Assembly (NCBI GenBank): GCA_947044365.1 | Contig: OX345648.1 | Coordinates: forward strand, 1,094,001 to 1,158,000 | Direction: 5' to 3' | Source: Petrosia ficiformis | Taxonomy: Eukaryota > Porifera > Demospongiae > Haplosclerida > Petrosiidae | Length of the DNA: 64,000 nucleotides | Shown here: one piece after another, positions 50,501 to 61,339 of the stretch | Layout of the letters: each line of letters opens with the position of its first letter | Numbering within the stretch: the stretch's first letter is position 1 | Notes under the pieces: generated by a model | Databases searched by the model: none | What the model saw: the letters and a program-made list of their open reading frames with translations, nothing else | Told to the model about the DNA's origin: nothing | Program-made: the position numbers and the translations under genes

Positions 50501-53500
50501 CACTTCTGGTGTCCATGTTATATAGGCATGCAAATGTCAATATACTGCATTGTATAATTATTAATGTGCTCACATAATTACATACCATTAATCTCTTTAG
50601 CTGACTCCACTTGTGATATAAATATTGATCCAGGCAACACAAATCAGTACATTGTGTGGGGAGTTGGTGGACTTGGAGAGACAGCTTTCAAACATTTCAT
50701 TAGAGCTGATGGTACGTTTAGTACATGTACTTTTAGTCATATAGACTCTTGTACTATTCTCTACATTTCTTCTTCAACAGGTACTGATGATCCAATACAT
50801 TTGGGAAGGGAACCTCAGGACCAGTGTGTTGGTGTTCAATTTGTTTGTGATAGCTGTATACCATTTGAAAATGAGCGTATTATAGCATTAGGAGATACTA
50901 CTTTTCAAGCTAGGATTGGTCCCTCTGGTAATGAGAGGGGATACATGGGAATTACAGGTATGTATTTTGCAATATGATGTATGCTTGAATTGTTTACTAA
51001 TCACACAATAGGTCGTGCAGGATGGGGTATTTCATGGTATATTAATGGTACCCTAATTCCTGAACTAGTTGTTGAACGAGGCAAGACCTACACTTTTATC
51101 ATTGAAGGAGGGAATGACACTAATGACTTGTCAAACTATCATCCATTTTATATTTCCGACTCCATTGGTGGAGGAAGACTACAGAATACTGAAGAGGAGA
51201 GAGCTGTAAGTCTTCAGGCATAACGATTAGCCTTATATAATTCACAATATGCTGTATGAAGTTTCATCCTATAACAGTTAGATTACAACAATTGAATATG
51301 TTATAATTAAGTACAATTATAATTATTCATTTATTAGAATGAAACTGTATATGCTGGATTTGATGAGCTTGGTCAAGCAACAGGAGGCAAGTATAATACT
51401 ATATATAAATATTCTGGGACTATAATATGTAAATTAATTTATAAGTGGAATATTGGTTTTGGATCTATATATATCTCTATTATGATAATATCATTATATT
51501 CAAATAGTTGGTCGTTTGTGTCAGTTAGAGGAAACAGAAGCTTCAGAAACTACCAGACAAAACTGTGGTGATCTTCAGACATATATTGATACACTGGAAA
51601 CACCTACTTCTTGTAACTCAGGAGAACCTGGTAAACTAGTATGGACACCTGATGAGAATACTCCTGATCTTGTGTATTATCAGGTAATATATCTACTAGT
51701 TTCTTTAACTTCCAGTTGCTACGACAACGATGTCATGTTACACATTATATTTTCACTCTTAGTGTGCTACTCATTTAAATCTTGGTTGGAAGATCACTGT
51801 TGTTGATGCTGTTCCTGTAAGTATATAGTTATAATGTATAATATTTTTGATATAATTATTGTGTATACTTAAATAATTATAATGTAATCTTGTGCATGTT
51901 ATTTTCACTATTACAGGCTGAAACAGAATTTGATAACTGTATTCCTCTTCATGAGACCTTACAGCTGTCTTGGAAGGTGGATAATGATAACTCTAATGTC
52001 AGATTCAGACTATGTGGATGTCAGTCCACAGATTCAAAGTGAGCTTCATAATCTATATATTGTGAAACTGTTTGCATATAGGCACCACTACAAAGTAATA
52101 TTATAATACTCTAACCATGAAATATCATAGTTCAGCTGGAATGCTCTATAAAGCACTAATCATCATAATTATAGCCCCATGCAGATGTTTTTTAATTTAC
52201 AATTTAATTATATTATCAAACATATTTCTTTTAGTAACCAGTACATGGGGTTTGGTCTAAGTGGTAGTACTAGTGCTACTCTAATGATGGGTGCTGATCC
52301 TACCATAGCTTGGGTTGATGATACAGATGGACCACAGGCTGTTGATTATTATCTCAGTGCATATACACAGGTGAGAATATGTATATACACATTATTTGAC
52401 TGATGTACATTTAATTTGCTCATTTTCAGTGTCGTGCTGGTTCGGGTGCTTGTCCTGATGAAATGGACTCTAGTGGAAATTGTACTAATGATATCAGTAA
52501 TATAACAGGTTCTGTTACAAATGGACAGCAGTGTGTTTCCTTTACCAGACAATTCTCAACATGTGAGGATATTATTCTTACCTTCATGATATGTACTGTT
52601 TTGAGTAGTATATTGTCATTTAACTTGAATCACTGCTGGTGTCCATGTTATATAGGCATGCAAATGTCAATATACTGCATTGTATAATTATTAATGTGCT
52701 CACATAATTACATACCATTAATCTCTTTAGCTGACTCCACTTGTGATATAAATATTGATCCAGGCGACACAAATCAGTACATTGTGTGGGGAGTTGGTGG
52801 ACTTGGAGAGACAGCTTTCAAACATTTCATTAGAGCTGATGGTACGTTTAGTACATGTACTTTTAGTCATATAGACTCTTGTACTATTCTCTACATTTCT
52901 TCTTCAACAGGTACTGATGATCCAATACATTTGGGAAGGGAACCTCAGGACCAGTGTGTTGGTGTTCAATTTGTTTGTGATAGCTGTATACCATTTGAAA
53001 ATGAGCGTATTATAGCATTAGGAGATACTACTTTTCAAGCTAGGATTGGTCCCTCTGGTAATGAGAGGGGATACATGGGAATTACAGGTATATAATACTA
53101 TGTATGCTTGTATTAGTTATTTATATATTATCATACAACAGGTCGTGCAGGATGGGGTATTTCATGGTATATTAATGGTACCCTAATTCCTGAACTGGTT
53201 GTTGAACGAGGCAAGACCTACACTTTTATCATTGAAGGAGGGAATGACACTAATGACTTGTCAAACTATCATCCATTTTATATCACTGACTCCATTGGTG
53301 GAGGAAGACTACAGAATACTGAAGATACTGATAGAGCTGTAAGTTTGCCATATCTTTTAAACTATGATCTTCCATTATACACTGTAAGGGAAGCTTCTCT
53401 TACTAACATTTAAGTGTCCTATTAACTGCATCCACTAAATTTAGTTATTTTCTTAACAATCGGATTTAGCATGCATTAATTGTAACGCATTTCTGAGCCA

Positions 53501-56500
53501 TGCCTAATATGCCTAATAAAATGATCACGAAATATATTTTTAGTGTGTACTTATTTTAACGATTATTACGCTAGTCGTTAAAATCGCTAAAATTATTACA
53601 TGCAATCAAAAGTAGACTTATAGTAACACTCATCTATTTGTTGTATATCATGTATTAGATGGAAACTGTATATGCTGGATTTGATGAGCTTGATCAAGCG
53701 ACAGGAGGTACTGTATAATACTGTATGTAATAAATAGTTTTAGTTTTAGATAAAATAGCTTTGGGACTAGTAAATGTGATAATGTAATGAATTTGAACTT
53801 TTTGGATTTGATTACATACATGTAGAAGCTCCTTACAATAATAGATAATGTACAGTTTCATCATTATAATCATTTTCCCAAATAGTTGGTCATTTGTGTC
53901 AGTTAGAGGAAACAGAATCTTCAGAAACTACCAGACAAAACTGTGATGATCTTCAGACATATATTGATACACTGGAAACACCTGCTTCTTGTAACTTAGG
54001 AGAACCTGGTAAACTAGTATGGATACCTGATGAGAATACTCCTGATCTTGTGTATTATCAGGTATATCACTTGTAATCTACTTGCTGTAACCAACTGTGT
54101 GTAACACGTACAAATTAATTTCTACTCTTAGTGTGCTACTCATTTAAATCTTGGTTGGAAGATCACTGTTGTTGATGCTGTTCCTGTAAGTATATAGTTA
54201 TAAAGCTATGACCTACATATAGTACATGTATATGTAATTCTGTTCCAGTATTGAGTGTACTTATCATCTTGTCTCAGTAACTAGTGCTATTCACTGAAAG
54301 ATAATTATATTACTATAATTATATTACTATAATTATATTACTTTCATTATTACAGACTGAAACAGAGTTTGATAACTGCATTCCTCTTCATGAGACCTTA
54401 CAGTTGTTTTGGAGAGTGGATAATGATAACTCTAATGTCAGATTCAGACTATGTGGATGTCAGTTCACAGATTCAAAGTGAGCTTTATAATAATTATTAC
54501 ATCATGAAATGGCTAACTGACATCCAATTTTGTAATTCCAGCAATTACAATTAAGTGTTATGATCCATAGTACATACTCTACAATATATTTTTTTAACAG
54601 ACATAATGTTGCTCTTTGTCATTTATTTGACACATTATCTACATGTATTTCTTTCCCTGTAGTACTAACCAGTACATGGGATTTGGTCTAAGTGGTAGTA
54701 CTAGTGCTACTCTAATGTTTGGTGCTGATCCTACCATAGCTTGGGTTGACGATATAGATGGACCACAAGCTGTTGATTATCATCTCAGTGCATACTCACT
54801 AGTGAGAACTAACACATCTTTGTAATGCTGTATGATATATTAAATTCCTTCTAGTGTCGTAATGGTATAGGTGCTTGTCCTGATGAAATGGACTCCAGTG
54901 GATCATGTACTAATGATATCAGCGATATAACAGGTTTTGTTACAGATGGACAGCAGTGTGTTTCCTTCACCAGACAATTCAATACATGTGAGGATATTAT
55001 TTCTTATGTATGCAATTATTCATATACATAATTATATTGGTATCAAATGATTTTACTGCTTTAAACGTACTTGTTCAACTTGCTTTCAATCAGTTTATCT
55101 TTGATGTACAAGTGACAGATCCATGCATAAGTCCAGAGCAGAAGTATTGTAATATCTCTCTTACTGTTGATGTGATAATTATCATATTTAATGATTTTAC
55201 TATTATAAACAAATACATATTATCGTAATTATGAAACCATTAATCCCTTTAGCTGACTCCACTTGTGATATAAGTATTGATCCTAACAACACAAATCAGT
55301 ATATTGTGTGGGGAGTTGGTGGACTTGGAGAGACTATAATGCAACACACAATTAGAGCTGAGGGTAAGCGTAGATCATGGATATAATCTCTTGTATAATA
55401 GTGGATATATTTGCTTTCTATTTCTACAGGTACTGATGATCCAATACATTTGGGAAGGGAACCTCAGGACCAGTGTGTTGGTGTTCAATTTGTTTGTGAA
55501 AGCTGTATTCCATTTGAAAATGAGCGTATTATAGCAAGAGAAGACACCACTTTTCAAGCTAGGATTGGTCCCTCTGGTAATGAGAGAGGTTACATGGGAA
55601 TTACAGGTACTATAAATTATAAATAATTACAATATTAATGAAAGAATGTATAGTATATTTTATGTTTCAATCATATTGGAAATAGAACCACTACAGGTAT
55701 CTTTTAGGATATTCTTGTATAACCAACTCCATTAATTATGTAGGTCGTGCAGCATGGGGTATTGCATGGTATATTAATGGTATCCTGATTCCTGAGCTGG
55801 TTGTTGAACGTAACAGGACATACACCTTTATCATTGAAGGAGGAACTGACTCAAATGACTTGGCAAACTACCATCCATTTTATATCACTGACTCCATTGG
55901 TGGAGGAAGACTACAGAATAATGAAGAGGAGAGAGCTGTAAGTCAATCATCATGACTAAGTTTATCACAATCCTTTTTTTATTATTACAGAATGAGACTG
56001 TTTTTGCTGGCTTTGATGAAAATGACCAAGAAATAGGAGGTAACAATTTCTTTGTTATACACAGAGAGATATGCTTGTTTCCTTATTTTTATGGCCCGTA
56101 GGGCCATCCCTATAATTGCTTTCCACGGGGTTTAATGTATATATATAATTATATTATATATAATTATATAATTATAATTATATATATTCTTGTGTCACTT
56201 GCGCGACTATGCGTTGTATACGTAGTTAAGGAAGTTGCGTCATTCCCGGGGGCTCGGTCAATTAATGGGCGTGGCGCGTAAAAGAACGCGCGTTTGAGCT
56301 ACAGACCAGCCAGGAAGATTCAGAAAGGATGTAAAACTGCTAATAACTGTTGTATATAGCAGAGAAACAGTATAGATATTATGCAAGAATCTTTAACAAG
56401 TAAGTATGATAAGTTGTTGAGTTTCAGACACGAGGAAGTCATCATTTAGAACCTTGAAGGAGTACCTCAGTCAGTTCATCAGACATCTGTGTATTTAGAC

Positions 56501-57580
56501 TGCAATTAGGCTTACACTTACGTCTTCAGGCCCCAGGAGTACACAGAAAGGTAGAGACACTAGTGCCATCAGCAATGCTTAATACATAGTCATCACAAAG
56601 CAAATATAGGGATGTTTTTTTCTCTATATACACTTGTTTATATTACTATACAGTTGGTCGTTTGTGTCAGTTAAGGGAGACAGCAGCTTCAGAAAAGGCC
56701 AGAAATAATTGTAGTGATCTTCAGACGTACATTGATACACTGGAAACACCTGCTTCTTGCAATTCAGGAGAACCTGGTATACTAGTGTGGAGGCCTGATG
56801 AGAACACTCCTGATCTTGTGTATTATCAGGTATATCATGTTTTCACAGTTTTCACAGTATCATTTTCTGGGCCTTAAAATCTCAAAATTGCACTTACTGT
56901 AAATCTTAGAAAAAATGATGATTGAAAGCATAAACTTGATATAATAGAACACATCTAGGTAGTAATGTAAATGATAACCTTGATTACTGCTTCAACTATG
57001 AAGGATTAAAAGATCCTTGATTATATTCTTGAACATATTCTGCTATATTTGTCTTCCATACATTTTGAAACATGTACCAAATTGACTCAACAATGGTTAG
57101 TGTGTGTGCCATTGGGAATAGCTGTTAATGACAATATAATTGTAATTAACTGCGCCATCTGGCCCAAAGAGAGAACTGTGCAGTGCCAAATAAGAAGCTC
57201 TTTTGGCTAATGGTGTGCCATATGAGCTTATCAAAAACACTGTTCTATAGCTAATTAAAATGCTTAGTCTGTTAATTAGGAATGCTTTTTCATGTATTAG
57301 TCGTTACATTACATCATACATTCTAGTCAGTAATCTTGTTAAAGGTTGTATGTTGTTTTGCTACTATAAATAGTGGATGGGTTGTGGTTTTGTTACTATT
57401 AATGAAAGTTACATATAGAAACTGCTGTTAATTATTATCTTTTTATATGTGTAGTCTGCAACATTTCGGAATGCTGGTTGGAAGATTACCGTTGAAACTC
57501 ATGACAGTGCTCTACACTTTGTAGCCTCTCTTATGCTGTCTCTTACAATGGCAATAGGAACGACTCTTATAATTTACTGA
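38559..57580 (+). CDS. SKEL-3: secreted, probably GPI-anchored DM13 + six DOMON/Skeletor modules
   Basis: Complete 59-exon gene, 2488 aa (7467 nt, all joins in frame). ATG at 38559 opens a strong leader, MALRILIFFFVFLWITPDT. One DM13 block is followed by six DOMON plus Skeletor C-terminal modules and a last exon (57455-57580) ending in the hydrophobic tail SLMLSLTMAIGTTLIIY before TGA, as expected of a GPI signal. Modules 1 and 2 are nearly identical to each other, as are 3, 4 and 5, at a genomic period of 2130 bp. In the last module the C-A-T-H motif has become S-A-T-F, so its putative metal site is lost. A Ginger-like transposon ends about 70 bp upstream of the ATG. The function (extracellular redox or ligand binding) is inferred from the DM13 and DOMON families. 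Confidence 0.88.
38955..40711. other. large SKEL-3 intron 2
   Basis: No coding exon seen. It holds the single copy of the 68-bp repeat family (39010-39135), a hairpin (39779-39854), and near 40318-40435 a block also found at 60700-60815 in a SKEL-4 intron. Confidence 0.5.
39779..39854. repeat. hairpin with 15-bp arms
   Basis: TTACTTTGAAGTTTT (39779-39793) and AAAACTTCAAAGTAA (39840-39854) in SKEL-3 intron 2. Probably a MITE remnant. Confidence 0.5.
41364..41450 (+). repeat. dispersed repeat, same family as 9961-10061
   Basis: CCCGAGCATGTAGGCGGAGG, then GTAATCAGTTTGTGTG and a TCTG-rich tail. Lies in the SKEL-3 intron after the DM13 core exon. Confidence 0.55.
43016..45435 (+). repeat. SKEL-3 module 1
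   Basis: Exons 43016-43158 (TQTVITPPPPEFDNC start; unusual GTCAGC donor), 43713-43851, 43902-44034, 44206-44316, 44374-44550, 44605-44798, 44959-45007 (GC donor), 45128-45303, 45382-45435. From the second exon on it is almost identical to module 2. Confidence 0.87.
43414..43490 (+). repeat. tRNA-derived SINE head or tRNA pseudogene
   Basis: The A-box-like TGGCATAGCAGTTAGAGC (43424-43441) is followed by a degraded B box (GGTTACG near 43480). No intact cloverleaf can be drawn, so a functional tRNA is unlikely. Lies in the intron 43159-43712 of SKEL-3. Confidence 0.45.
45527..47565 (+). repeat. SKEL-3 module 2
   Basis: Exons 45527-45648, 45846-45981, 46032-46164, 46336-46446, 46504-46680, 46735-46928, 47089-47137 (GC donor), 47258-47433, 47512-47565. 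Exons three to nine lie exactly 2130 bp after those of module 1. Confidence 0.87.
47657..49686 (+). repeat. SKEL-3 module 3
   Basis: Exons 47657-47778, 47975-48110, 48170-48302, 48471-48581, 48651-48827, 48882-49075, 49208-49256 (GC donor), 49378-49553, 49633-49686. The second exon reads STSATLMMGADPT, shared with modules 4 and 5. Confidence 0.87.
49787..51816 (+). repeat. SKEL-3 module 4
   Basis: Exons 49787-49908, 50105-50240, 50300-50432, 50601-50711, 50781-50957, 51012-51205, 51338-51386 (GC donor), 51508-51683, 51763-51816. Offset from module 3 is 2130 bp, with only scattered substitutions such as GFV to GSV and GDT to GNT. Confidence 0.87.
51917..54185 (+). repeat. SKEL-3 module 5
   Basis: Exons 51917-52038, 52235-52370, 52430-52562, 52731-52841, 52911-53087, 53142-53338 (one extra codon, EDTDRA), 53659-53707, 53886-54061, 54132-54185. 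Identity with module 4 stops at the end of exon five (53087). Downstream introns differ and the 49-nt exon has a GT rather than a GC donor and starts MET instead of NET. Confidence 0.86.
56190..56360. promoter_or_regulatory. CpG-rich patch inside SKEL-3 intron, possible internal promoter
   Basis: In an otherwise AT-rich locus this stretch has clustered CG dinucleotides (TTGCGCGACTATGCG, GGGCGTGGCGCG, AACGCGCG). Shortly downstream ATGCAAGAATC... runs into a good donor (AAGTAAGT at 56399-56406). It may be a promoter with a first exon, or a foreign insert. Confidence 0.3.
57050..57242. mobile_element. second, degraded copy of the CAGTGTTTTTGATA MITE
   Basis: Ends TATCAAAAACACTG at 57242. The interior aligns with the reverse complement of 17519-17743 (shared GGTTAGTGTGTGTG and GGCCCAAAGAG-type blocks). 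The left end is eroded. Located in the last intron of SKEL-3. Confidence 0.6.
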
Positions 57581-58022
57581 TACTGTTATATAGTCAAACT
57601 GTTTAATTGTGAATGCATTAATGTTTGTAAATATAATTTTGGTGAATTTTGTTTTTAATTTAACAATTCTATCATAACTATTATGTGTCGTGATAATTAT
57701 TGTATACATGTACTGATCATGAGAAAGATGGCAGGGCACATGATGATGGCAGTTAGGGTGTGGTATGGGCCATCCTTTGCAAAGCACAAAAGCTAAAAAG
57801 TAATGCTCCCAAAGGTTCCTCAGAGAGGCAGAAAGGCTCAATGTACATACATGGCTACAAAATTGAGGAGTTCAGGCCCCCTGCTTTATGAAGTGGGGGG
57901 CTGAAGCCCTCCCTTCCACCTCCCTCATTTCTCCACCCACGCAGACCTGAGAGCCACGTCCACACCTCAGATCAAGCATAATTGGGTGGTGCCAGATGCC
58001 AGACCCACTACTACCGAAAGCT
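57581..58022. other. SKEL-3 3' UTR and SKEL-4 upstream region
   Basis: No exon seen. The second half (57840-58020) is notably GC-richer than the locus, fitting a promoter for SKEL-4. No clear AATAAA was found for SKEL-3. Confidence 0.4.
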
Positions 58023-61000
58023 ATGTCTTGGATGCTAGATGTCTTTTTGTTCCTTTCTCTTGTAATAACTCTAGAAGCTGAAGGTTAGTGTTATACCAGT
58101 CTTAGTCTATTACTGTATTTATATTTAAAAAACAGTTCTATTATATATATATACTTGTCTTAGGGATTCCCAGTATTTAATTTATTGTTTACTTTATTGA
58201 CTGTGCTATATTAATTATGATCTACTGTTTTAATCATTATCCATGTCGCAGATAGTAGTTAGTGTTTACCAACAGATTCAAGTGTTATAAGCAATTTGAC
58301 ACCATTTCTTGTCCTTTTCTCACATAATTATATATATATAATTATTGAGTTTGTTTTGAGTAACCACCACGTTATATTTCTTACAACGTTATATGGCATT
58401 CGGATTATCTTTATAGCATAGTATTTAGCATAAAGGGACTCTCATCTCCTTTGTGCACTGACACTAATATAGGATGACCTTTGTAATAATGCTAGTCTTA
58501 CTAAAATTTAAAACAGAGCATGATAATATACATAAAGTTAAGTTTAATTAATGTGTTCTTCTTTGTAAGTATCATTTCTATTATACTAAAAGTCAAAAGT
58601 CTTTCTAAAATTGAAAGCAGTAGTTTATGTAAGACATACAGGTAATGTTTTGAGTAAATGTTTTGAAAGGATCATGATATACTGAGTTAGTAATAGTATT
58701 AGCGTTTCCTTAAATAGTAGCATAATCTGATTTTGTCTGTGGGAATTGTTTTCTATAAACATAACAGTTTTCATAACTACAATCCTCCTCTTGGCTCACT
58801 AAGCGGAGTTGTTTGTCATGCATCCTTTGGAGGGAATGTATAGCTGTTGGTTAATATTAGCAACTTGTGCTATTCCAGTCTCCTTGTGGTAAACACATTT
58901 GAAAGAAAGGAACAAAAACGTGGTATAATGTAATATATACAATAATGGTATATAGCAACCATTTTAAATTACTGTTACTAAAAGTGATACTTGGGCAACA
59001 GAGAGTACATGTACTTGTTATTAAAAAAATATATAATAATTTATATTACGTAGTTTTACAAAGATCTTGTGTAGTTGTTGAATGTTCATTTACATTAGTT
59101 AGACATTGACTACAATCATAAAACATAGACAAACTGATAGAAGATCTTGTGTGGTTGGTTGTTGAATGTTCATTTACATTAGTTAGACATTGACTACAAT
59201 CATAAAACACAGACAAACTGACGGAGACGAATGTATTACAACATAATAGTAATTATATAACAATACAATATTTACAAGTAGAGGTTTAGTTCACAATGTG
59301 ACAAATGTACTATTCATGATTATACATGTAGGTGTTGAAATTGGTACATTACCAGATGAACAACATCAAATATCAGGCACACTACATGTACTTGATTCAA
59401 CTACACTGTATATTGAAGACTTCAACTATGATGGAGGAGGACCAGGTGAGGGGGATATTATTAGATTTTATAAAACCATTGTGCATGACATAATGTCCAA
59501 TAGTAGATTTGGAGTCACAATAATCATCGATACATAACAGTTACATCAAACATGATTGTTCATTACATGTTTTAGTCTAGCATAACATCTTTCTTTATTA
59601 TCAAGTCTGAGTGTTACATGGTGCACAGTCAAGTGTGATGTAACTTTCACAATAGCCAATCAGATTCTTCACTTATTGGTCACATGCAATAAGGTTCTTA
59701 CTGCATGTACATATGCAGTAATTCAATGTTTAATCACATGACTACTTTTCTGTGATCTGATTGGAATAATAAGTAATAATCCAACTTTTAATACATTTCT
59801 TTACTTCAGGTGCTTATCTATATTACTATGCTCCGGGACAAACTGTGAGTAGTAGTGGTGGAGGAGTTAAAATCCCTCTTCCTTCTGAATTTGGACAGTA
59901 AGTATAATTATATTGAGACCTATAAAATATCATTGGAATTATCAACTAATAGAAATTATTATCTGTAAACAAATAGAGACTTCAAAAATTAATAAATTCA
60001 ATATACATTAATATTCTATTAAGATCTGCATCTAAATGACCAGTCTCCACTTCATCTGGTCATACAGTGGAATCCCTCTATTCCAAACACTGTTGAAACA
60101 AATATAAGTGTCCTCCAGGGGTGATTTTATCACAGTTTGTATGTGTCCTTAATACAGGGGTGTTCTCATTGCAGGGAGGTTTCACTGTATTTCAAATGTG
60201 CAGAACTATAATATGTCCATACACTCTAATTCAGTAAATTGCTATTATACATGTAGTTATGTTTTAACCTTTCTAAGTTGCCGTGAATACGATTTAGGAC
60301 TTTGTTATGTATTGTAGAGCTGAAAAAATGTTGCGACTAATTATAATGTATTTAGTAAAGCTCTTGAATTTTAGTTAACCAAAATTATATATCTACTACA
60401 GGAACAGTAAACTATATTAGAAAACGGCCAATATTGATTAAATACTACTTACTCTTATGACTATAACTGTATTTCAAAGTTGTCATTATTGTCACACTAG
60501 ACAACACTATTCTGATAACAGGAAATAGCTAAGCAAGTGTGTAGTAGTGGAATTGTTTTTATATGAAAATAATGACCAAATTTAGCTATAGTGTGTCACA
60601 ATATTATCGATATAACTATATCAGGCCTAGTTAACTAACTAGAAGTGACTGTTATTGGCCAATATCCTTTTCAATTAGTAATTTGTTATAGTTTAGTCGG
60701 TTATTTTTTCATATATGAAGTCTTGAAATTATGTTACATTTATATAGTCTCTTATGGTATATGAATTATGCTAGGAGTACTGACATTGTTAGTTTTATAT
60801 AAGAATGTTTATGCGTTTAGTATAGCAAGCTAATACCACAATTACCTGTTCATGTGACATGATACTTATAATTAGAATGATAATAAAATCCACTTATTTA
60901 ATGATTATTATAAAAATATATATATTTATATATATATTTATTTTGAGAATGTATAATTACATTCATGTAGTAACTACATGATACATTGTATATTCTTCTT

Positions 61001-61181
61001 TTCATATGTATGTTCTAATATTAGATCTGATGGTAGTTTTAAAACAAGTCGCTATAGAGATGTAGATATTACAGTGACAATGCCTGAAGGAACAGATGTG
61101 TGTGACATTGGTACTCTGACTGTTTGGTGTCAACCATTCAAGGCCATCTTTACAAGAATAGAAATCCCAAGGAGTATCTTC
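58023..61181 (+). CDS. SKEL-4: signal peptide plus DM13 block, 3' part not resolved
   Basis: Fourth family member, 443 bp after the SKEL-3 stop. Exons 58023-58083 (MSWMLDVFLFLSLVITLEAE; a second in-frame ATG at 58032 could also be used), 59332-59445 (VEIGTLPDEQHQISG), 59810-59897 (AYLYYYAPGQTVSSSGGG) and 61025-61181 (PEGTDVCDIGTLTVWC to RSIF). They join in frame to 420 nt, phase 0. I could not find the expected 33-nt exon or a DOMON module before base 64000, so the gene either continues beyond the window or ends early as a DM13-only protein. Its DM13 core is closest to that of SKEL-3. A possible last exon is listed separately. Confidence 0.75.
58084..59331. other. SKEL-4 intron 1
   Basis: No exon seen between the signal-peptide exon and the DM13 exon, apart from AT-rich DNA and the tandem duplication at 59059-59222. 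Confidence 0.5.
59059..59222. repeat. tandem duplication of about 84 bp in SKEL-4 intron 1
   Basis: AAGATCTTGTGT ... TTGAATGTTCATTTACATTA ... ACAAACTGA occurs twice in a row. Confidence 0.75.
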
Positions 61182-61339
61182 GTAAGTGAATTTTACAGTA
61201 TTGTCAGAGCTTTCTAAGTGTAGTTTTTGATTTCAACAAAGAATTTTAATTTCAAATTCCACTACTGGTCTGTTAGTATTCAATATTTAGTATGTAAATA
61301 CTGACTTAATCATTGAATTATAATGATTTACTGGTCATA

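Larger units (their letters stand above)
54356..57580 (+). repeat. SKEL-3 module 6 with C-terminal anchor signal
   Basis: Exons 54356-54477, 54663-54801, 54855-54987, 55253-55363, 55430-55606, 55744-55937, 55991-56039, 56654-56829, 57455-57580. The most diverged module of the gene. The ninth exon reads SATFRNAGWKITV, without the Cys and His found in all other modules, then the hydrophobic tail. The introns 56040-56653 and 56830-57454 carry inserted elements. Confidence 0.86.

Noticed and set aside
48089..52552. Repeated minus-strand frames of 67 codons across SKEL-3 modules
   Set aside because: They are antisense to coding exons and recur only because the modules are duplicated.
43713..53087. 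Treating the 2130-bp repeats as separate genes
   Set aside because: No signal peptide, stop codon or polyA signal between modules, and all exon junction phases are continuous.
55010..55228. Open frame with DVQVTDPCISPEQKYC inside a SKEL-3 intron
   Set aside because: Absent from the matching intron of other modules, no fitting splice sites in phase, no recognised domain.
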